Shown in pieces: positions 52,575 to 61,665 of a stretch of 64,000 nt of DNA. Position numbers and translations under genes: made by a program. Where the stretch lies: positions 1,984,001-2,048,000 of the forward strand of contig NZ_CP182485.1 in assembly GCF_048282545.1 (NCBI RefSeq). Direction: 5' to 3'. The stretch is from Opacimonas immobilis. GTDB lineage: Bacteria; Pseudomonadota; Gammaproteobacteria; Enterobacterales; Alteromonadaceae. Numbering within the stretch: the stretch's first letter is position 1; the number at the start of each line of letters is the position of its first letter. Below the pieces are notes generated by a model that was given only the letters and a program-made list of their open reading frames with translations, ran no database searches and was not told the origin of the DNA.

Positions 52575-53202
52575 TTACCCGCCCTTTCATGAACTGAGTA
52601 ATTTTTGAGGCCGCAGTATGCATGTGTTCAATATGAGATAGGCCACTTACTTTGCGCGGTTTTAAACTGTGATCACCATCTGGTACACAATGAACGGCGA
52701 TGTTTGTTGGGAGTGAATAATCTGCTATTTCCTGTGCGTTGCCAAACGTATCTCGCTCACCTTGAATGATAATGACTGGTTGCTCTATCTGGTGTAATAC
52801 ATCAAGACGAGTGTTATTTGGTTTACCGACTGGGTGGAATGGATATCCTAGTACTGCAACGCCTTTTATATCATCACTTTGGCACGCCACATGGCAAGCC
52901 ACTCGACCACCCATTGATTTACCTCCGATCCAAAGCTGAGCATTAGGCTCGCGTTGTCGAATTTCAGTAATGACTTGAGAATATTCTTCAATTAATGTGG
53001 GTAATCGAGACGGTGGGATTTTTTTTTCTTCAGCATACGCCTTTTGCATATAGCCAAAATTAAACGTCCAAACATTTACGCCTTTCTCACAGAGAAATTC
53101 TTGCATCCCTTGCATAAAGTCATGACGCAACCCTGCACCTGCGCCATGCGCTAAGACCACATGCAAATTAGATTCTGCGTGTTTCACATTCAGATCAAAC
53201 AT
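52567..53202 (-). CDS. Alpha/beta hydrolase, KANL3/Tex30-like
   Basis: A 211-residue compact alpha/beta hydrolase. LAHGAGAGLRHDFM (18-30) is the oxyanion segment, GGKSMGGR (93-100) contains nucleophile S96, and GDHSLKPR near the C terminus holds the likely catalytic His. This motif set fits the KANL3/Tex30 family. Substrate unknown. It overlaps gcvA by 8 bp and DUF423 by 8 bp, so it sits inside a coupled operon. Confidence 0.85.
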   Translation of the reverse strand: MFDLNVKHAESNLHVVLAHGAGAGLRHDFMQGMQEFLCEKGVNVWTFNFGYMQKAYAEEKKIPPSRLPTLIEEYSQVITEIRQREPNAQLWIGGKSMGGRVACHVACQSDDIKGVAVLGYPFHPVGKPNNTRLDVLHQIEQPVIIIQGERDTFGNAQEIADYSLPTNIAVHCVPDGDHSLKPRKVSGLSHIEHMHTAASKITQFMKGRVSE

Positions 53203-54142
53203 TATCTATCTCCGAGTCGAAACGGTTATTCGATGTTGTACCGTTATGCGGAAAAGCACTTTCATGTTTGACTAGTTCAAGCATCCACTCGCGAAACGCT
53301 GTGACTTTTTCTGATTCGTAGTGCAATTTATCCGCGACCAGATAAAAGGCGTCTTTCGCCGCAATCTTTTGTGGAAAGGGACAAACCAAACGACCTGATT
53401 CTAATTCCGGTTTAGCTAAAACAGTATTAGCCAAGGCCACCCCTTGACCAAGTGCGGCAGCTTGTAACACATACATTGAATGACTAAATACAGGACCTTG
53501 ATTGACATTTATGTGCGTTAAGCCGTAGTGACGCAGCCAATTACGCCAACCATTTCTGGATTCATCGTGTAGGAGTGTGTGCTTATCGAGATCCGTAACG
53601 GAATTCAATAGCGGTTGATGCTCTAACAACATTGGAGAACATACTGGCGTGATGAACTCATCGTGAAGTTTGTCAGCCAATAATCCCGACCAGCGTCCCC
53701 GCCCATAGTAAATTGCCACATCCATATCGTCGGTCAAATAGCCATCATCAAAATCAACCGCCTTTAAACGCACATCAATATCCGGATATACTTGACTGAA
53801 CAAACTTAATCTTGGCACTAGCCATGTACTGGCAAAACTGGGTGGAGAGGCAATGGTTATGGCGCCTTTCGCACCGCGCGCAAGCAGTTTTTCGGTCGCG
53901 TCTTGAATATGTGCGAAGATATCTTTCATATCATGAAAATACGCTTGCCCTTCTTCAGTCAAGAACAAATTCCGGTTGCGACGTGTAAACAACTTTACGC
54001 CCAAATGCTCTTCTAATAATTTTATTTGATGACTTACAGCAGCCTGTGTCACAAAAAGCTCATGTGACGCCTGGGTAAAACTCAAGTGTTTTGCAGCGAC
54101 GCAAAATGCTCTCAACGCATTTAATGGCGGTAATCTTTTCAT
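53195..54142 (-). CDS. gcvA: LysR-family regulator, GcvA-like
   Basis: A 315-residue LysR-type regulator. The N-terminal winged helix-turn-helix reads SFTQASHELFVTQAAVSHQI near 21-40, with LPPLNALRAFCVAAKHLSF before it, as in GcvA (activator of glycine cleavage genes). The effector domain follows. The same neighbours (ygdD-type and rlmM) as in E. coli support GcvA, though other LysR proteins of this type exist (for example AmpR). No divergent target gene is present. Confidence 0.8.
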   Translation of the reverse strand: MKRLPPLNALRAFCVAAKHLSFTQASHELFVTQAAVSHQIKLLEEHLGVKLFTRRNRNLFLTEEGQAYFHDMKDIFAHIQDATEKLLARGAKGAITIASPPSFASTWLVPRLSLFSQVYPDIDVRLKAVDFDDGYLTDDMDVAIYYGRGRWSGLLADKLHDEFITPVCSPMLLEHQPLLNSVTDLDKHTLLHDESRNGWRNWLRHYGLTHINVNQGPVFSHSMYVLQAAALGQGVALANTVLAKPELESGRLVCPFPQKIAAKDAFYLVADKLHYESEKVTAFREWMLELVKHESAFPHNGTTSNNRFDSEIDNV

Positions 54143-54303
54143 AAAACTCTTGTCACAGGATGTTGTCGTTAAATATATCGCAGAAAGCCGACACTGGACG
54201 AATAACTTGTAAGAACTCTAATCACACAACTAAGCGTTGTACGACTGGAGCGAATGTTACATGTGCAAAGCGATACGGTAAACGTCCTTGTAAAAACCCC
54301 ATG

Positions 54304-55152
54304 TTACTCTGCGCTGGTATCTAATGGTGCAAAACCTTTAACCAGCTCATCAACCGCTTTCATTTGCGCCAAATAAGGTTCTAATTTGGATAATGGCAAA
54401 GCACAAGGCCCATCGCATTTGGCTTCGTCAGGCTTTGGATGCGCTTCGATAAAAAGACCGGCAATACCGAGTGCCATCCCAGAACGAGCAAGTTGTGCAG
54501 CCTGAGCGCGACGACCGTCTGCAGAAGATTCACGACCGCCAGGCTTTTGTAATGCATGTGTGGCGTCAAATATCACAGGCGCCATGGTTTTCATCTCATC
54601 CATTGCCAGCATATCGACGACCAGATTATTGTACCCGTAACACGAGCCACGCTCACACAGCATGATTTTTTCATTACCTGCTTCGGCAAATTTTTTGATG
54701 ATATGGCGCATTTCGTGGGCGGCGAGAAATTGCGGTTTTTTAACGTTGATCACCGCATCGGTTTTGGCCATTGCTACGACCAAATCGGTTTGCCTAGCCA
54801 AAAACGCCGGTAACTGAATGACATCCACAACTTCAGCCACAGGTTCGGCTTGAAAAGGTTCATGAACATCAGTAATGATAGGCACACCAAAAGTGCGTTT
54901 GATTTCAGAAAAAATTTCAAGACCTTTGTCCATGCCGGGACCTCGAAACGAGTGAACCGATGAACGATTCGCCTTATCAAAGCTAGCCTTAAACACATAA
55001 GGAATGCCTAGTTTGCTCGTTACCTCAACATAATGCTCTGCTATGCGCATCGCCAGATCTCGGCTCTCTAATACATTCATTCCACCAAACAAAGTAAACG
55101 GTGCGTCATTGGCAACGCATAATGCGTCAATCTGACATGCTGCAATAGTCAT
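54304..55152 (-). CDS. kdsA: 3-deoxy-8-phosphooctulonate synthase
   Basis: Condenses arabinose-5-phosphate and PEP into Kdo-8-phosphate for lipopolysaccharide. The 282 residues show FTLFGGMNVLESRDLAMRIA, KASFDKANRSSVHSFRGPG, and ERGSCYGYNNLVVD. It ends a block running hemA-prfA-prmC-sirB2-kdsA. sirB1 (ychA), found between sirB2 and kdsA in E. coli, is missing here. Confidence 0.97.
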   Translation of the reverse strand: MTIAACQIDALCVANDAPFTLFGGMNVLESRDLAMRIAEHYVEVTSKLGIPYVFKASFDKANRSSVHSFRGPGMDKGLEIFSEIKRTFGVPIITDVHEPFQAEPVAEVVDVIQLPAFLARQTDLVVAMAKTDAVINVKKPQFLAAHEMRHIIKKFAEAGNEKIMLCERGSCYGYNNLVVDMLAMDEMKTMAPVIFDATHALQKPGGRESSADGRRAQAAQLARSGMALGIAGLFIEAHPKPDEAKCDGPCALPLSKLEPYLAQMKAVDELVKGFAPLDTSAE

Positions 55153-55160
55153 AAAATTCC

Positions 55161-55532
55161 TTAAAATAACGGGGTTTTAGTGATAGCAATATTCACTGTA
55201 ATTAACAGCCAAGCGATGGCACCTATGTACCCAAGCATGCGCATCCCATTATTACGAGCATATTTATAAGCGAGCGCACCTAGAGCGACATAACACACAA
55301 AGCCCAAAATCTTGTGCATAACCCAAGTATGCTCTAATGGGTTCAGTTTTAATGTGCCTAATAATCCAAACGCAGTTATCAAAATGAGGGTGTACAAGAT
55401 ATGGGGTACTATTTTGAGCCACTTTTTATCCTTAATGGCTAAATCGAAGTAATGTGCAACAAATTGAATGGTCAAAACGATTGCCGATAAGCTCACAACA
55501 AGATAGTGTAAGTGCTTAAACATCATATACAT
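55161..55532 (-). CDS. SirB2 family membrane protein
   Basis: A 123-residue protein with four hydrophobic helices, SirB2/YchQ family, located between prmC and kdsA as in E. coli. I chose the ATG at 55532, supported by AGGAAG six bases upstream; the frame extends to 55700 but overlaps prmC. Function not well known. Confidence 0.85.
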   Translation of the reverse strand: MYMMFKHLHYLVVSLSAIVLTIQFVAHYFDLAIKDKKWLKIVPHILYTLILITAFGLLGTLKLNPLEHTWVMHKILGFVCYVALGALAYKYARNNGMRMLGYIGAIAWLLITVNIAITKTPLF

Positions 55533-55575
55533 AATAATCTTCCTAGTCTCATTATAATTGTGTTGATATCTTGGA

Positions 55576-56457
55576 CTATGGCATACGTCCAAGAGTAATT
55601 CGCGGTTGTTGTGCATAATCGCATAAGGTCTGGATATCTGTAAACCCAGCATGACTAAATAGAGCCTGTATCGCACTGCCCTGCTCAAAACCATGCTCAA
55701 GCATTAACCAGCCTCCATAATGCAAATACTGCGGTGCAGATTGAATGATCAGTTTGATATCAGCCAGGCCGTTTAATGCCGATGTCAACGCAGACTGTGG
55801 TTCAAAGCGAATATCCCCTTTTTGTAAATAGGGGCTCCCTGGTTCAATATAGGGTGGATTGCTGCATATCACATGAAATTTTTGATGAATTTCGTTAAAC
55901 CAATCACTGGTAAAAATCTCGGCATTGGCAATTTTTAATGCCTGTTGATTGTGCTTTGCTAAGTGAACGGCATCTGGTACAAAGTCGACACAAACCACTT
56001 CTGCATGTGGCGCTGCTTTGGCGATGGATAAGCCAATTGCACCGGTACCCGTGCCTAGGTCAAGAATTTGCGGAGAGGATATGTCTGTGATTTTTTGCAA
56101 GGCTAAATCAACTAGCATCTCCGTTTCTGGTCGCGGTATTAAAGTACAGGGTGCAACCGCAAAAATACTATCATAAAACCCCTGCTCACCCAGTATATAG
56201 GCAACTGGTTCACCGTGCATTCGCCTCAATAACATATGATGGAGTTGCATCACTTGTGCATCGCTAAGGTGTTTTTCAGGGAACGCTCTTTGCTGAGTTG
56301 CAGATATACCACTGATATGCTGAATCAAGCGCATTGTTTCAGTTCGTGCATCGGACTTGCTGTATACCACACCAGGTCCTTGCACACTAGCTAAAGCATC
56401 AAGTAAGGCACTTTCCGCTTCAACTAAGAGGTCTTGAATTTGGGTAGAACTTAACAC
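55576..56457 (-). CDS. prmC: Release factor glutamine methyltransferase
   Basis: Methylates the Gln of the GGQ motif in release factors RF1 and RF2. 293 residues; N-terminal helical domain, then a Rossmann methyltransferase with ILDLGTGTGAIGLSIA and the substrate-gripping SNPPYIEPG near 198. It starts with GTG sharing a base with the prfA stop (TAGTG), so enzyme and its RF1 substrate are coupled. Confidence 0.96.
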   Translation of the reverse strand: MLSSTQIQDLLVEAESALLDALASVQGPGVVYSKSDARTETMRLIQHISGISATQQRAFPEKHLSDAQVMQLHHMLLRRMHGEPVAYILGEQGFYDSIFAVAPCTLIPRPETEMLVDLALQKITDISSPQILDLGTGTGAIGLSIAKAAPHAEVVCVDFVPDAVHLAKHNQQALKIANAEIFTSDWFNEIHQKFHVICSNPPYIEPGSPYLQKGDIRFEPQSALTSALNGLADIKLIIQSAPQYLHYGGWLMLEHGFEQGSAIQALFSHAGFTDIQTLCDYAQQPRITLGRMP

Positions 56458-57542
56458 TAGTCGTCGGCAAGCGCGGCAAGTTGGTCAGCTTGATGTTCTT
56501 GACGAATCGGCTCTAACAAAGCGTCTACATCACCGGCAATCACTTCATCTAGCTTGTATAAAGTTAAATTGATACGGTGATCAGTCACTCGACCTTGCGG
56601 GTAGTTATACGTTCGGATCCGCTCGGAACGATCGCCCGAACCCACCAGACTTTTACGCGTTGAAGCTTCTTCTGCTGCACGCTTTTCTTGTTCAATATTG
56701 TTTAAACGAGATTGCAAGACTGACATCGCTTTGGCGCGATTTTTGTGTTGCGAACGCTCATCTTGACATTCCACCACCAAGCCAGTTGGAATATGTGTTA
56801 AACGAATGGCTGAATCAGTTTTGTTAACGTGCTGACCACCAGCGCCTGATGCACGAAACGTATCCACACGCAAATCTGCAGGGTTAATTTCGATAGCCTC
56901 AGATTCAGGTAATTCAGCTAACACTGCAACAGTACAGGCCGATGTGTGAATGCGACCTTGGCTTTCTGTTTCTGGCACACGTTGCACCCGATGACCGCCA
57001 GATTCGAATTTGAGCACACCGTAAGCACCATCACCAATCACATTCACAATGACTTCTTTGTAACCGCCATGCTCACCTTCGTTAGCTGAAATCAATTCTA
57101 CTCGCCAGCCCTTAGTTTCAGCATAACGCGAGTACATGCGGAACAAATCACCAGCAAAAATCGCTGCTTCATCACCACCAGCACCAGCTCGAATTTCCAA
57201 AAAGCAGTTACAATCGTCTTGAGGATCACGAGGTAGTAATAAGACTTGTAAAGATTGTTCTAATTCAGCGATTGTGGCTTTGGCTGTTTTGAGTTCCTCT
57301 TGTGCCATCTCGCGCATTTCAGGATCGTCTTCATTTAACATTTCATTGGCCATCTCGAGATCATCACACGCCTTCTGATAATCGTTAAAGTGCTTGACTA
57401 CGTCTTCAAGTTGAGAAAATTCTCTTGAAAGAGCTCTAAACTTTTCTTGATTGCCGATCACTTCAGGATCACTTAACAGGGCTTGAACTTCCGCAAAACG
57501 CTCAACCAAGTTTTCGAGCTTATGCACGACCGATGCTTTCAT
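56457..57542 (-). CDS. prfA: Peptide chain release factor 1
   Basis: Terminates translation at UAA and UAG. 361 residues. The tripeptide anticodon appears as PET (190-192) and the catalytic GGQ at 235-237 in SGAGGQHVNKTDSA. Start overlaps the hemA stop as ATGA. Confidence 0.98.
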   Translation of the reverse strand: MKASVVHKLENLVERFAEVQALLSDPEVIGNQEKFRALSREFSQLEDVVKHFNDYQKACDDLEMANEMLNEDDPEMREMAQEELKTAKATIAELEQSLQVLLLPRDPQDDCNCFLEIRAGAGGDEAAIFAGDLFRMYSRYAETKGWRVELISANEGEHGGYKEVIVNVIGDGAYGVLKFESGGHRVQRVPETESQGRIHTSACTVAVLAELPESEAIEINPADLRVDTFRASGAGGQHVNKTDSAIRLTHIPTGLVVECQDERSQHKNRAKAMSVLQSRLNNIEQEKRAAEEASTRKSLVGSGDRSERIRTYNYPQGRVTDHRINLTLYKLDEVIAGDVDALLEPIRQEHQADQLAALADD

Positions 57543-58822
57543 TTGTATTCATTACCTTCTGTTTTAACTTCGACATCCAGCCCCATGGCTTGACTCACCT
57601 GTGCCAACAAATCGTTATTGCCGTCCGCACTGAGCTGACCAAGTACCTTAGTTGGTCCGTGCGCAAGTTGATTGGTGAGCTTATATGCAAATTCGTCGAG
57701 AACAGACTCTGGATCTGTTCCGTCTGCTATTTGTTGTTTGGCTTTGCTGAGAAGTTTATCACGGATTTCGATATTTTTTTCACGAAATGTTTTGACGACA
57801 TCCACCCCAGCCTGTGCGGCTTGCCACTTGGCAAACTCTGTGATTTGCGAGCTGATTAAAGATTGTGCAGCCTTAGCTGCTTGTTCACGATTGGCTAAAT
57901 TTTCTTGCACAATCTGCTGTAAATCATCGACCGTATACAAGTATGCCTCATCAATGTCAGCAACTTCTGCTTCGATATCGCGAGGCACAGCAATATCGAC
58001 AAACAACATCGGACGGTGTCGGCGTTGTGCTAAGGCGTGTTCAACTGTCCCTTTACCTATTATTGGCAGTTGCGAAGCCGTAGAACTGATAATAATGTCA
58101 GCTTGCGCTAAATGAGACGGTAATTGACTTAACGTCAATGCTTCACCGGCAAAAGCTGAGGCAATCCCTTGCGCCTTGGACAAGGTTCGATTGGCCACAC
58201 TGATATTCGTTGCGCCTTGGTCATGAAGATGCTTAGCGACCAGTTCAATCGTTTCACCGGCACCGACTAACAAAACTTTGGAACGGTCGAGTTTTGAAAA
58301 AATTTGTTTGGCTAGTTGTACTGCAGCAAAAGCAACTGAAACGGCGTTGGCGCCTATTTCTGTCTCAGTACGGACTTTTTTTGCCACTTGAAAGGTGTAA
58401 TCAAACACTTTGCGAAATTGATTCGTTAGAGCGTCATGGTTTTTGGCGTCCATCACGGCTTGTTTCACTTGTCCCAATATCTGTGGCTCCCCTAATATGA
58501 GAGAATCTAAACCACTCGCCACGCGCATAATGTGATTAAGCGCCGCTTCATTTACGTGGGTGTAAGAGTGATCCGCGAGCGTATCAATGTCTACATTGTG
58601 GAATTGCCCCAACCATTGCAGCAAAATTTCTGGATCTTCTTTTGTACATTGAGCATAGATTTCGGTACGATTGCATGTAGATAAGACAACCGAGCTAGTC
58701 ACACCATCGATTTTTTGTAAACTCGAAAACGCACGGGTCACCGCATCTGGCGTGAAGGCCACTTGCTCCCTGAGTGCCACAGGTGCCGTTTCGTGATTGA
58801 TGCCAAAGGCAATGATGGTCAT
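57539..58822 (-). CDS. hemA: Glutamyl-tRNA reductase
   Basis: First step of the C5 tetrapyrrole pathway: reduces glutamyl-tRNA to glutamate-1-semialdehyde. The ATG at 58822 (MTIIAFGINHETAPVALREQ) follows AGGA and gives 427 residues with catalytic C50 in LSTCNRTEIY, the position seen in E. coli. The NADPH-binding VLLVGAGETIELVA lies near 180. It is divergent from lolB across 47 bp. Confidence 0.97.
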   Translation of the reverse strand: MTIIAFGINHETAPVALREQVAFTPDAVTRAFSSLQKIDGVTSSVVLSTCNRTEIYAQCTKEDPEILLQWLGQFHNVDIDTLADHSYTHVNEAALNHIMRVASGLDSLILGEPQILGQVKQAVMDAKNHDALTNQFRKVFDYTFQVAKKVRTETEIGANAVSVAFAAVQLAKQIFSKLDRSKVLLVGAGETIELVAKHLHDQGATNISVANRTLSKAQGIASAFAGEALTLSQLPSHLAQADIIISSTASQLPIIGKGTVEHALAQRRHRPMLFVDIAVPRDIEAEVADIDEAYLYTVDDLQQIVQENLANREQAAKAAQSLISSQITEFAKWQAAQAGVDVVKTFREKNIEIRDKLLSKAKQQIADGTDPESVLDEFAYKLTNQLAHGPTKVLGQLSADGNNDLLAQVSQAMGLDVEVKTEGNEYK

Positions 58823-58869
58823 GGTGTTCCTACTCTTTGTTACGGCGTGCATTGTACGAAAAAGCCCTT

Positions 58870-59472
58870 ATGAATAAAAGCAGTTTACGACTATGGATCG
58901 TGTTTTATTGCCTGTGGTTTAGTGGTTGTTCCACTTTGCCCAAATCATTACCTTTGACGGATACGCAAAGACCATCCGAACTTACACAGTGGCAAATGCG
59001 CGGGAAACTTGCCGTAATTACCCCTGATGAGCGTCGAGCTGTTAATTTTTTTTGGCAACGCAACGACGCAATTTATCAGACGGTAATAACCACTTCTCTG
59101 GGCATAAATGTATTATCGGCCAAACGCAATCAATCGGGTCTAGAATTAACTGCTGATGGGCAGACCTATGCATCAAACGTTCCGGAACAACTCATCCTTG
59201 AACTCACTGGTTGGCAATTGCCCATAGATCAATTAAATCATTGGTTGATTGCTGACGTCAGGGAGGAAGATGGCGTGGTCAGCAAAAATGATCAGGGGGT
59301 AATTACTGAATTTATGCCAACATGTTTTGTTATTGACAAACAAACTTGTCCAACACCCATGCGTGTTACCTACTCTGACTATCGCAAAGTAAATAAAGTC
59401 TCGTTGCCACATCGTATTACCCTGATCATGGGGGCACAAACATTCAGACTCAAAGTCTCCGGCTGGAATTAA
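58870..59472 (+). CDS. lolB: Outer-membrane lipoprotein receptor LolB
   Basis: LolB takes lipoproteins from LolA and inserts them in the outer membrane. The ATG at 58870 gives a signal peptide with lipobox FSGC; in-frame TTG at 58837 would add a leader of poor quality. 200 residues. The core WQMRGKLAVITPDERRAVNF and C-terminal LPHRITLIMGAQTFRLKVSG fit the family. Placement between hemA and ispE is classic. Confidence 0.94.
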   Translation: MNKSSLRLWIVFYCLWFSGCSTLPKSLPLTDTQRPSELTQWQMRGKLAVITPDERRAVNFFWQRNDAIYQTVITTSLGINVLSAKRNQSGLELTADGQTYASNVPEQLILELTGWQLPIDQLNHWLIADVREEDGVVSKNDQGVITEFMPTCFVIDKQTCPTPMRVTYSDYRKVNKVSLPHRITLIMGAQTFRLKVSGWN

Positions 59473-59477
59473 GTAAA

Positions 59478-60389
59478 ATGTATAATCAAATCGATTTTTT
59501 AGATGCTTTTTCACACGTCAAATGGTCTTCTCCAGCAAAACTGAATCTTTTTTTGCACATCACCAAACAACGAGATGATGGTTATCACGAACTACAAACC
59601 CTATTCCAGCTACTCGATTACGGCGATTCTCTGCGTTTTTCACCCGCATCTGTTGGCGAGATTAATATGCTAACCCCCATCGAAGGTGTTGCTGATGAAG
59701 ATAATTTAATTGTCAAAGCAGTACAGCTGTTGCATCAAACGACGGGCAACCGCTTTGGAGTAAACATAACATTAGAAAAAAAGCTCCCCATGGGCGGCGG
59801 GATTGGTGGGGGTTCGTCCAATGCAGCGACCACTCTAGTGGTACTCAACAAATTGCTCGCGCTGGGCTTAAACCCAATTGAATTAGCCGATCTGGGTTTG
59901 CAATTAGGTGCAGATGTGCCGGTATTTGTAAACGGGTTAACTTGTTTTGCCAGTGGCGTTGGCGAAGAATTTGCGCCGGCACCGCTCAAATCCTATACAT
60001 TTTTAGTGATCCATCCAGATGAGCACATTTCAACTGCAGCCATTTTTAAACATCCTGACCTCCCCAGAAATACACCAATAATGAACTGGCACGATTATCA
60101 ATTTCCCAAGACCCATAATGATTGTCAGGAATTAGTCGTAAACCTTTATCCGAAGGTTGCAAATTTATTACAGCACTTGTTACACTACGCACCGTCGAGA
60201 TTGACAGGTACGGGCGCATGCGTATTTGCAATGTTTGACACGGAAGATGAAGCTTTACATGCACTGCAAGAATTGCGTAAACAGCAAATAGTCGATAATA
60301 ATACACATGCATTTATTGCCAAAGGAGTTACTGAATCTCCTTTGCATAGTCAACTAAAAACGTTATTTGCAACACATGACACGGATTAA
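59478..60389 (+). CDS. ispE: 4-diphosphocytidyl-2-C-methyl-D-erythritol kinase
   Basis: GHMP kinase of the MEP isoprenoid pathway. 303 residues, about 20 longer than E. coli because of an N-terminal extension; SSPAKLNLFLHI with catalytic K21 marks the conserved beginning. The ATP loop LPMGGGIGGGSSNAAT lies near 103-118. It begins 5 bp after lolB; tRNA-Gln follows. Confidence 0.96.
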   Translation: MYNQIDFLDAFSHVKWSSPAKLNLFLHITKQRDDGYHELQTLFQLLDYGDSLRFSPASVGEINMLTPIEGVADEDNLIVKAVQLLHQTTGNRFGVNITLEKKLPMGGGIGGGSSNAATTLVVLNKLLALGLNPIELADLGLQLGADVPVFVNGLTCFASGVGEEFAPAPLKSYTFLVIHPDEHISTAAIFKHPDLPRNTPIMNWHDYQFPKTHNDCQELVVNLYPKVANLLQHLLHYAPSRLTGTGACVFAMFDTEDEALHALQELRKQQIVDNNTHAFIAKGVTESPLHSQLKTLFATHDTD

Positions 60390-60393
60390 CCAC

Positions 60394-60468
60394 TGGGGTA
60401 TAGCCAAGTTGGTAAGGCAGCGGGTTTTGATCCCGCCATTCGTAGGTTCGAGTCCTGCTACCCCAGCC
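60394..60468 (+). tRNA. tRNA-Gln (TTG)
   Basis: A 75-nt cloverleaf. Acceptor TGGGGTA/TACCCCA with discriminator G and encoded CCA. Anticodon arm GCGGG-TTTTGAT-CCCGC gives anticodon TTG. The T arm is GTAGG-TTCGAGT-CCTGC. It lies between ispE and prs. Confidence 0.95.
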
Positions 60469-60513
60469 ATCTTTTTGACAATTTGACTAATTGACCGCAC
60501 TGAGGAAACACCT

Positions 60514-61461
60514 GTGCCAGACATGAAAATATTTGCCGGTAATGCCGTTCCTGAACTCGCCTGTAAAGTTGCTGAAAGACTTTATACCAAACTAGGAAAC
60601 GCCACCGTCAGTCGTTTCAGTGATGGTGAAATTTCGGTCGAAATCCATGACAACGTTCGTGGTGCCGACGTCTTCATTATCCAATCTACTTGCGCCCCTA
60701 CTAATGACAACCTTATGGAATTGATCGTGATGATCGATGCACTGCGTCGTGCATCAGCTGGCCGTATTACTGCAGTAATCCCTTACTTTGGTTATGCACG
60801 TCAAGACCGCCGCGTTCGTTCTGCACGTGTTCCCATTACCGCAAAAGTGGTTGCAGATTTCTTATCGAATGTGGGGGTTGATCGCGTATTAACTATCGAT
60901 TTGCACGCTGAACAAATTCAAGGCTTTTTTGATGTACCGGTAGACAATGCTTTTGGTACACCTATTTTATTGGCTGACATGCGTGAACGTGATTTTCATG
61001 ATCCAGTCGTGGTATCTCCTGATATTGGTGGTGTGGTCCGTGCTCGTGCTACAGCAAAATTACTCGATGATATTGATTTGGCTATCATCGATAAACGTCG
61101 CCCAAAAGCAAACGTCGCCAAAGTCATGAACATCATCGGCGATGTCAAAGGCCGTGACTGTATTATTGTGGATGACATGATTGATACCGGTGGCACTTTG
61201 GCCAAAGCTGCTGAAGCGTTAAAAGACCACGGAGCGCGAAACGTTTATGCTTACGCAACGCATGCTGTATTTTCTGGTCGTGCACCAGAAAATCTTGAGG
61301 CATCCGTTATTGACGAGATCATCGTGACCGATTCGATTCCTTTGTGTGACAAAATGCAAAAAGTTTCAAAAGTGAAGCAGTTGACCTTATCGGACATGCT
61401 CGCTGAAACCATTCGTCGCATCTCAAATGAAGAATCAATCAGTGCGATGTTTGAGTACTAA
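60514..61461 (+). CDS. prs: Ribose-phosphate pyrophosphokinase
   Basis: Makes PRPP from ribose-5-phosphate and ATP. 315 residues as in E. coli. GTG start at 60514, with AGGA eight bases upstream, and the next codons (CCA GAC ATG) match the arrangement known in E. coli. DLHAEQIQGFFDVPVDN and the PRPP loop CIIVDDMIDTGGTLAKAAEA are present. A terminator follows. Confidence 0.98.
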   Translation: MPDMKIFAGNAVPELACKVAERLYTKLGNATVSRFSDGEISVEIHDNVRGADVFIIQSTCAPTNDNLMELIVMIDALRRASAGRITAVIPYFGYARQDRRVRSARVPITAKVVADFLSNVGVDRVLTIDLHAEQIQGFFDVPVDNAFGTPILLADMRERDFHDPVVVSPDIGGVVRARATAKLLDDIDLAIIDKRRPKANVAKVMNIIGDVKGRDCIIVDDMIDTGGTLAKAAEALKDHGARNVYAYATHAVFSGRAPENLEASVIDEIIVTDSIPLCDKMQKVSKVKQLTLSDMLAETIRRISNEESISAMFEY

Positions 61462-61483
61462 AATCTGATTGATTGATAGCATA

Positions 61484-61506
61484 GGCAGCGAAAGCTGCCT
61501 TTTTTG
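61484..61506 (+). terminator. Terminator after prs
   Basis: GGCAGC-GAAA-GCTGCC hairpin (a stable GNRA-type loop) followed by a T tract, 22 bp after the prs stop. Confidence 0.9.
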
Positions 61507-61526
61507 TTTGTACCTTGGTAATTTAC

Positions 61527-61555
61527 TTGTCGCAAGCGCTCACAAATGGTAGACT
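61527..61555 (+). promoter_or_regulatory. rplY: rplY promoter
   Basis: TTGTCG (61527-61532), 17-bp spacer, TAGACT (61550-61555). It is downstream of the prs terminator and about 110 bp before rplY, leaving a structured leader. Confidence 0.6.
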
Positions 61556-61561
61556 TCGTCG

Positions 61562-61660
61562 CCCTCAATTTGAGGCGAACATGACATAACTTTGATTGCG
61601 TCACTCACAAGGGTTAATCTTGGTCGCAAAGATTAACAACATTTATTATTTATTTGGAGA
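61562..61660 (+). promoter_or_regulatory. rplY: Structured rplY leader
   Basis: Two hairpins: CCTCA-ATT-TGAGG near 61563-61575, and a perfect 9-bp stem GTTAATCTT (61613-61621)/AAGATTAAC (61629-61637) with loop GGTCGCA. The Shine-Dalgarno GGAGA (61656-61660) follows. Autogenous control of rplY by L25 is reported in E. coli; these hairpins are candidates for a similar site here. Confidence 0.45.
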
Positions 61661-61665
61661 CTATC

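Noticed and set aside
54160..54324. A 54-codon plus-strand frame with five cysteines and many basic residues in the gap before gcvA
   Set aside because: No usable Shine-Dalgarno (AGG abuts the ATG), it runs antisense into the end of kdsA, and no family is recognised. Cys-rich composition is probably chance.
55533..55700. Longer start for SirB2
   Set aside because: The extension is antiparallel in character to membrane proteins and overlaps prmC; an AGGAAG site supports the ATG at 55532.
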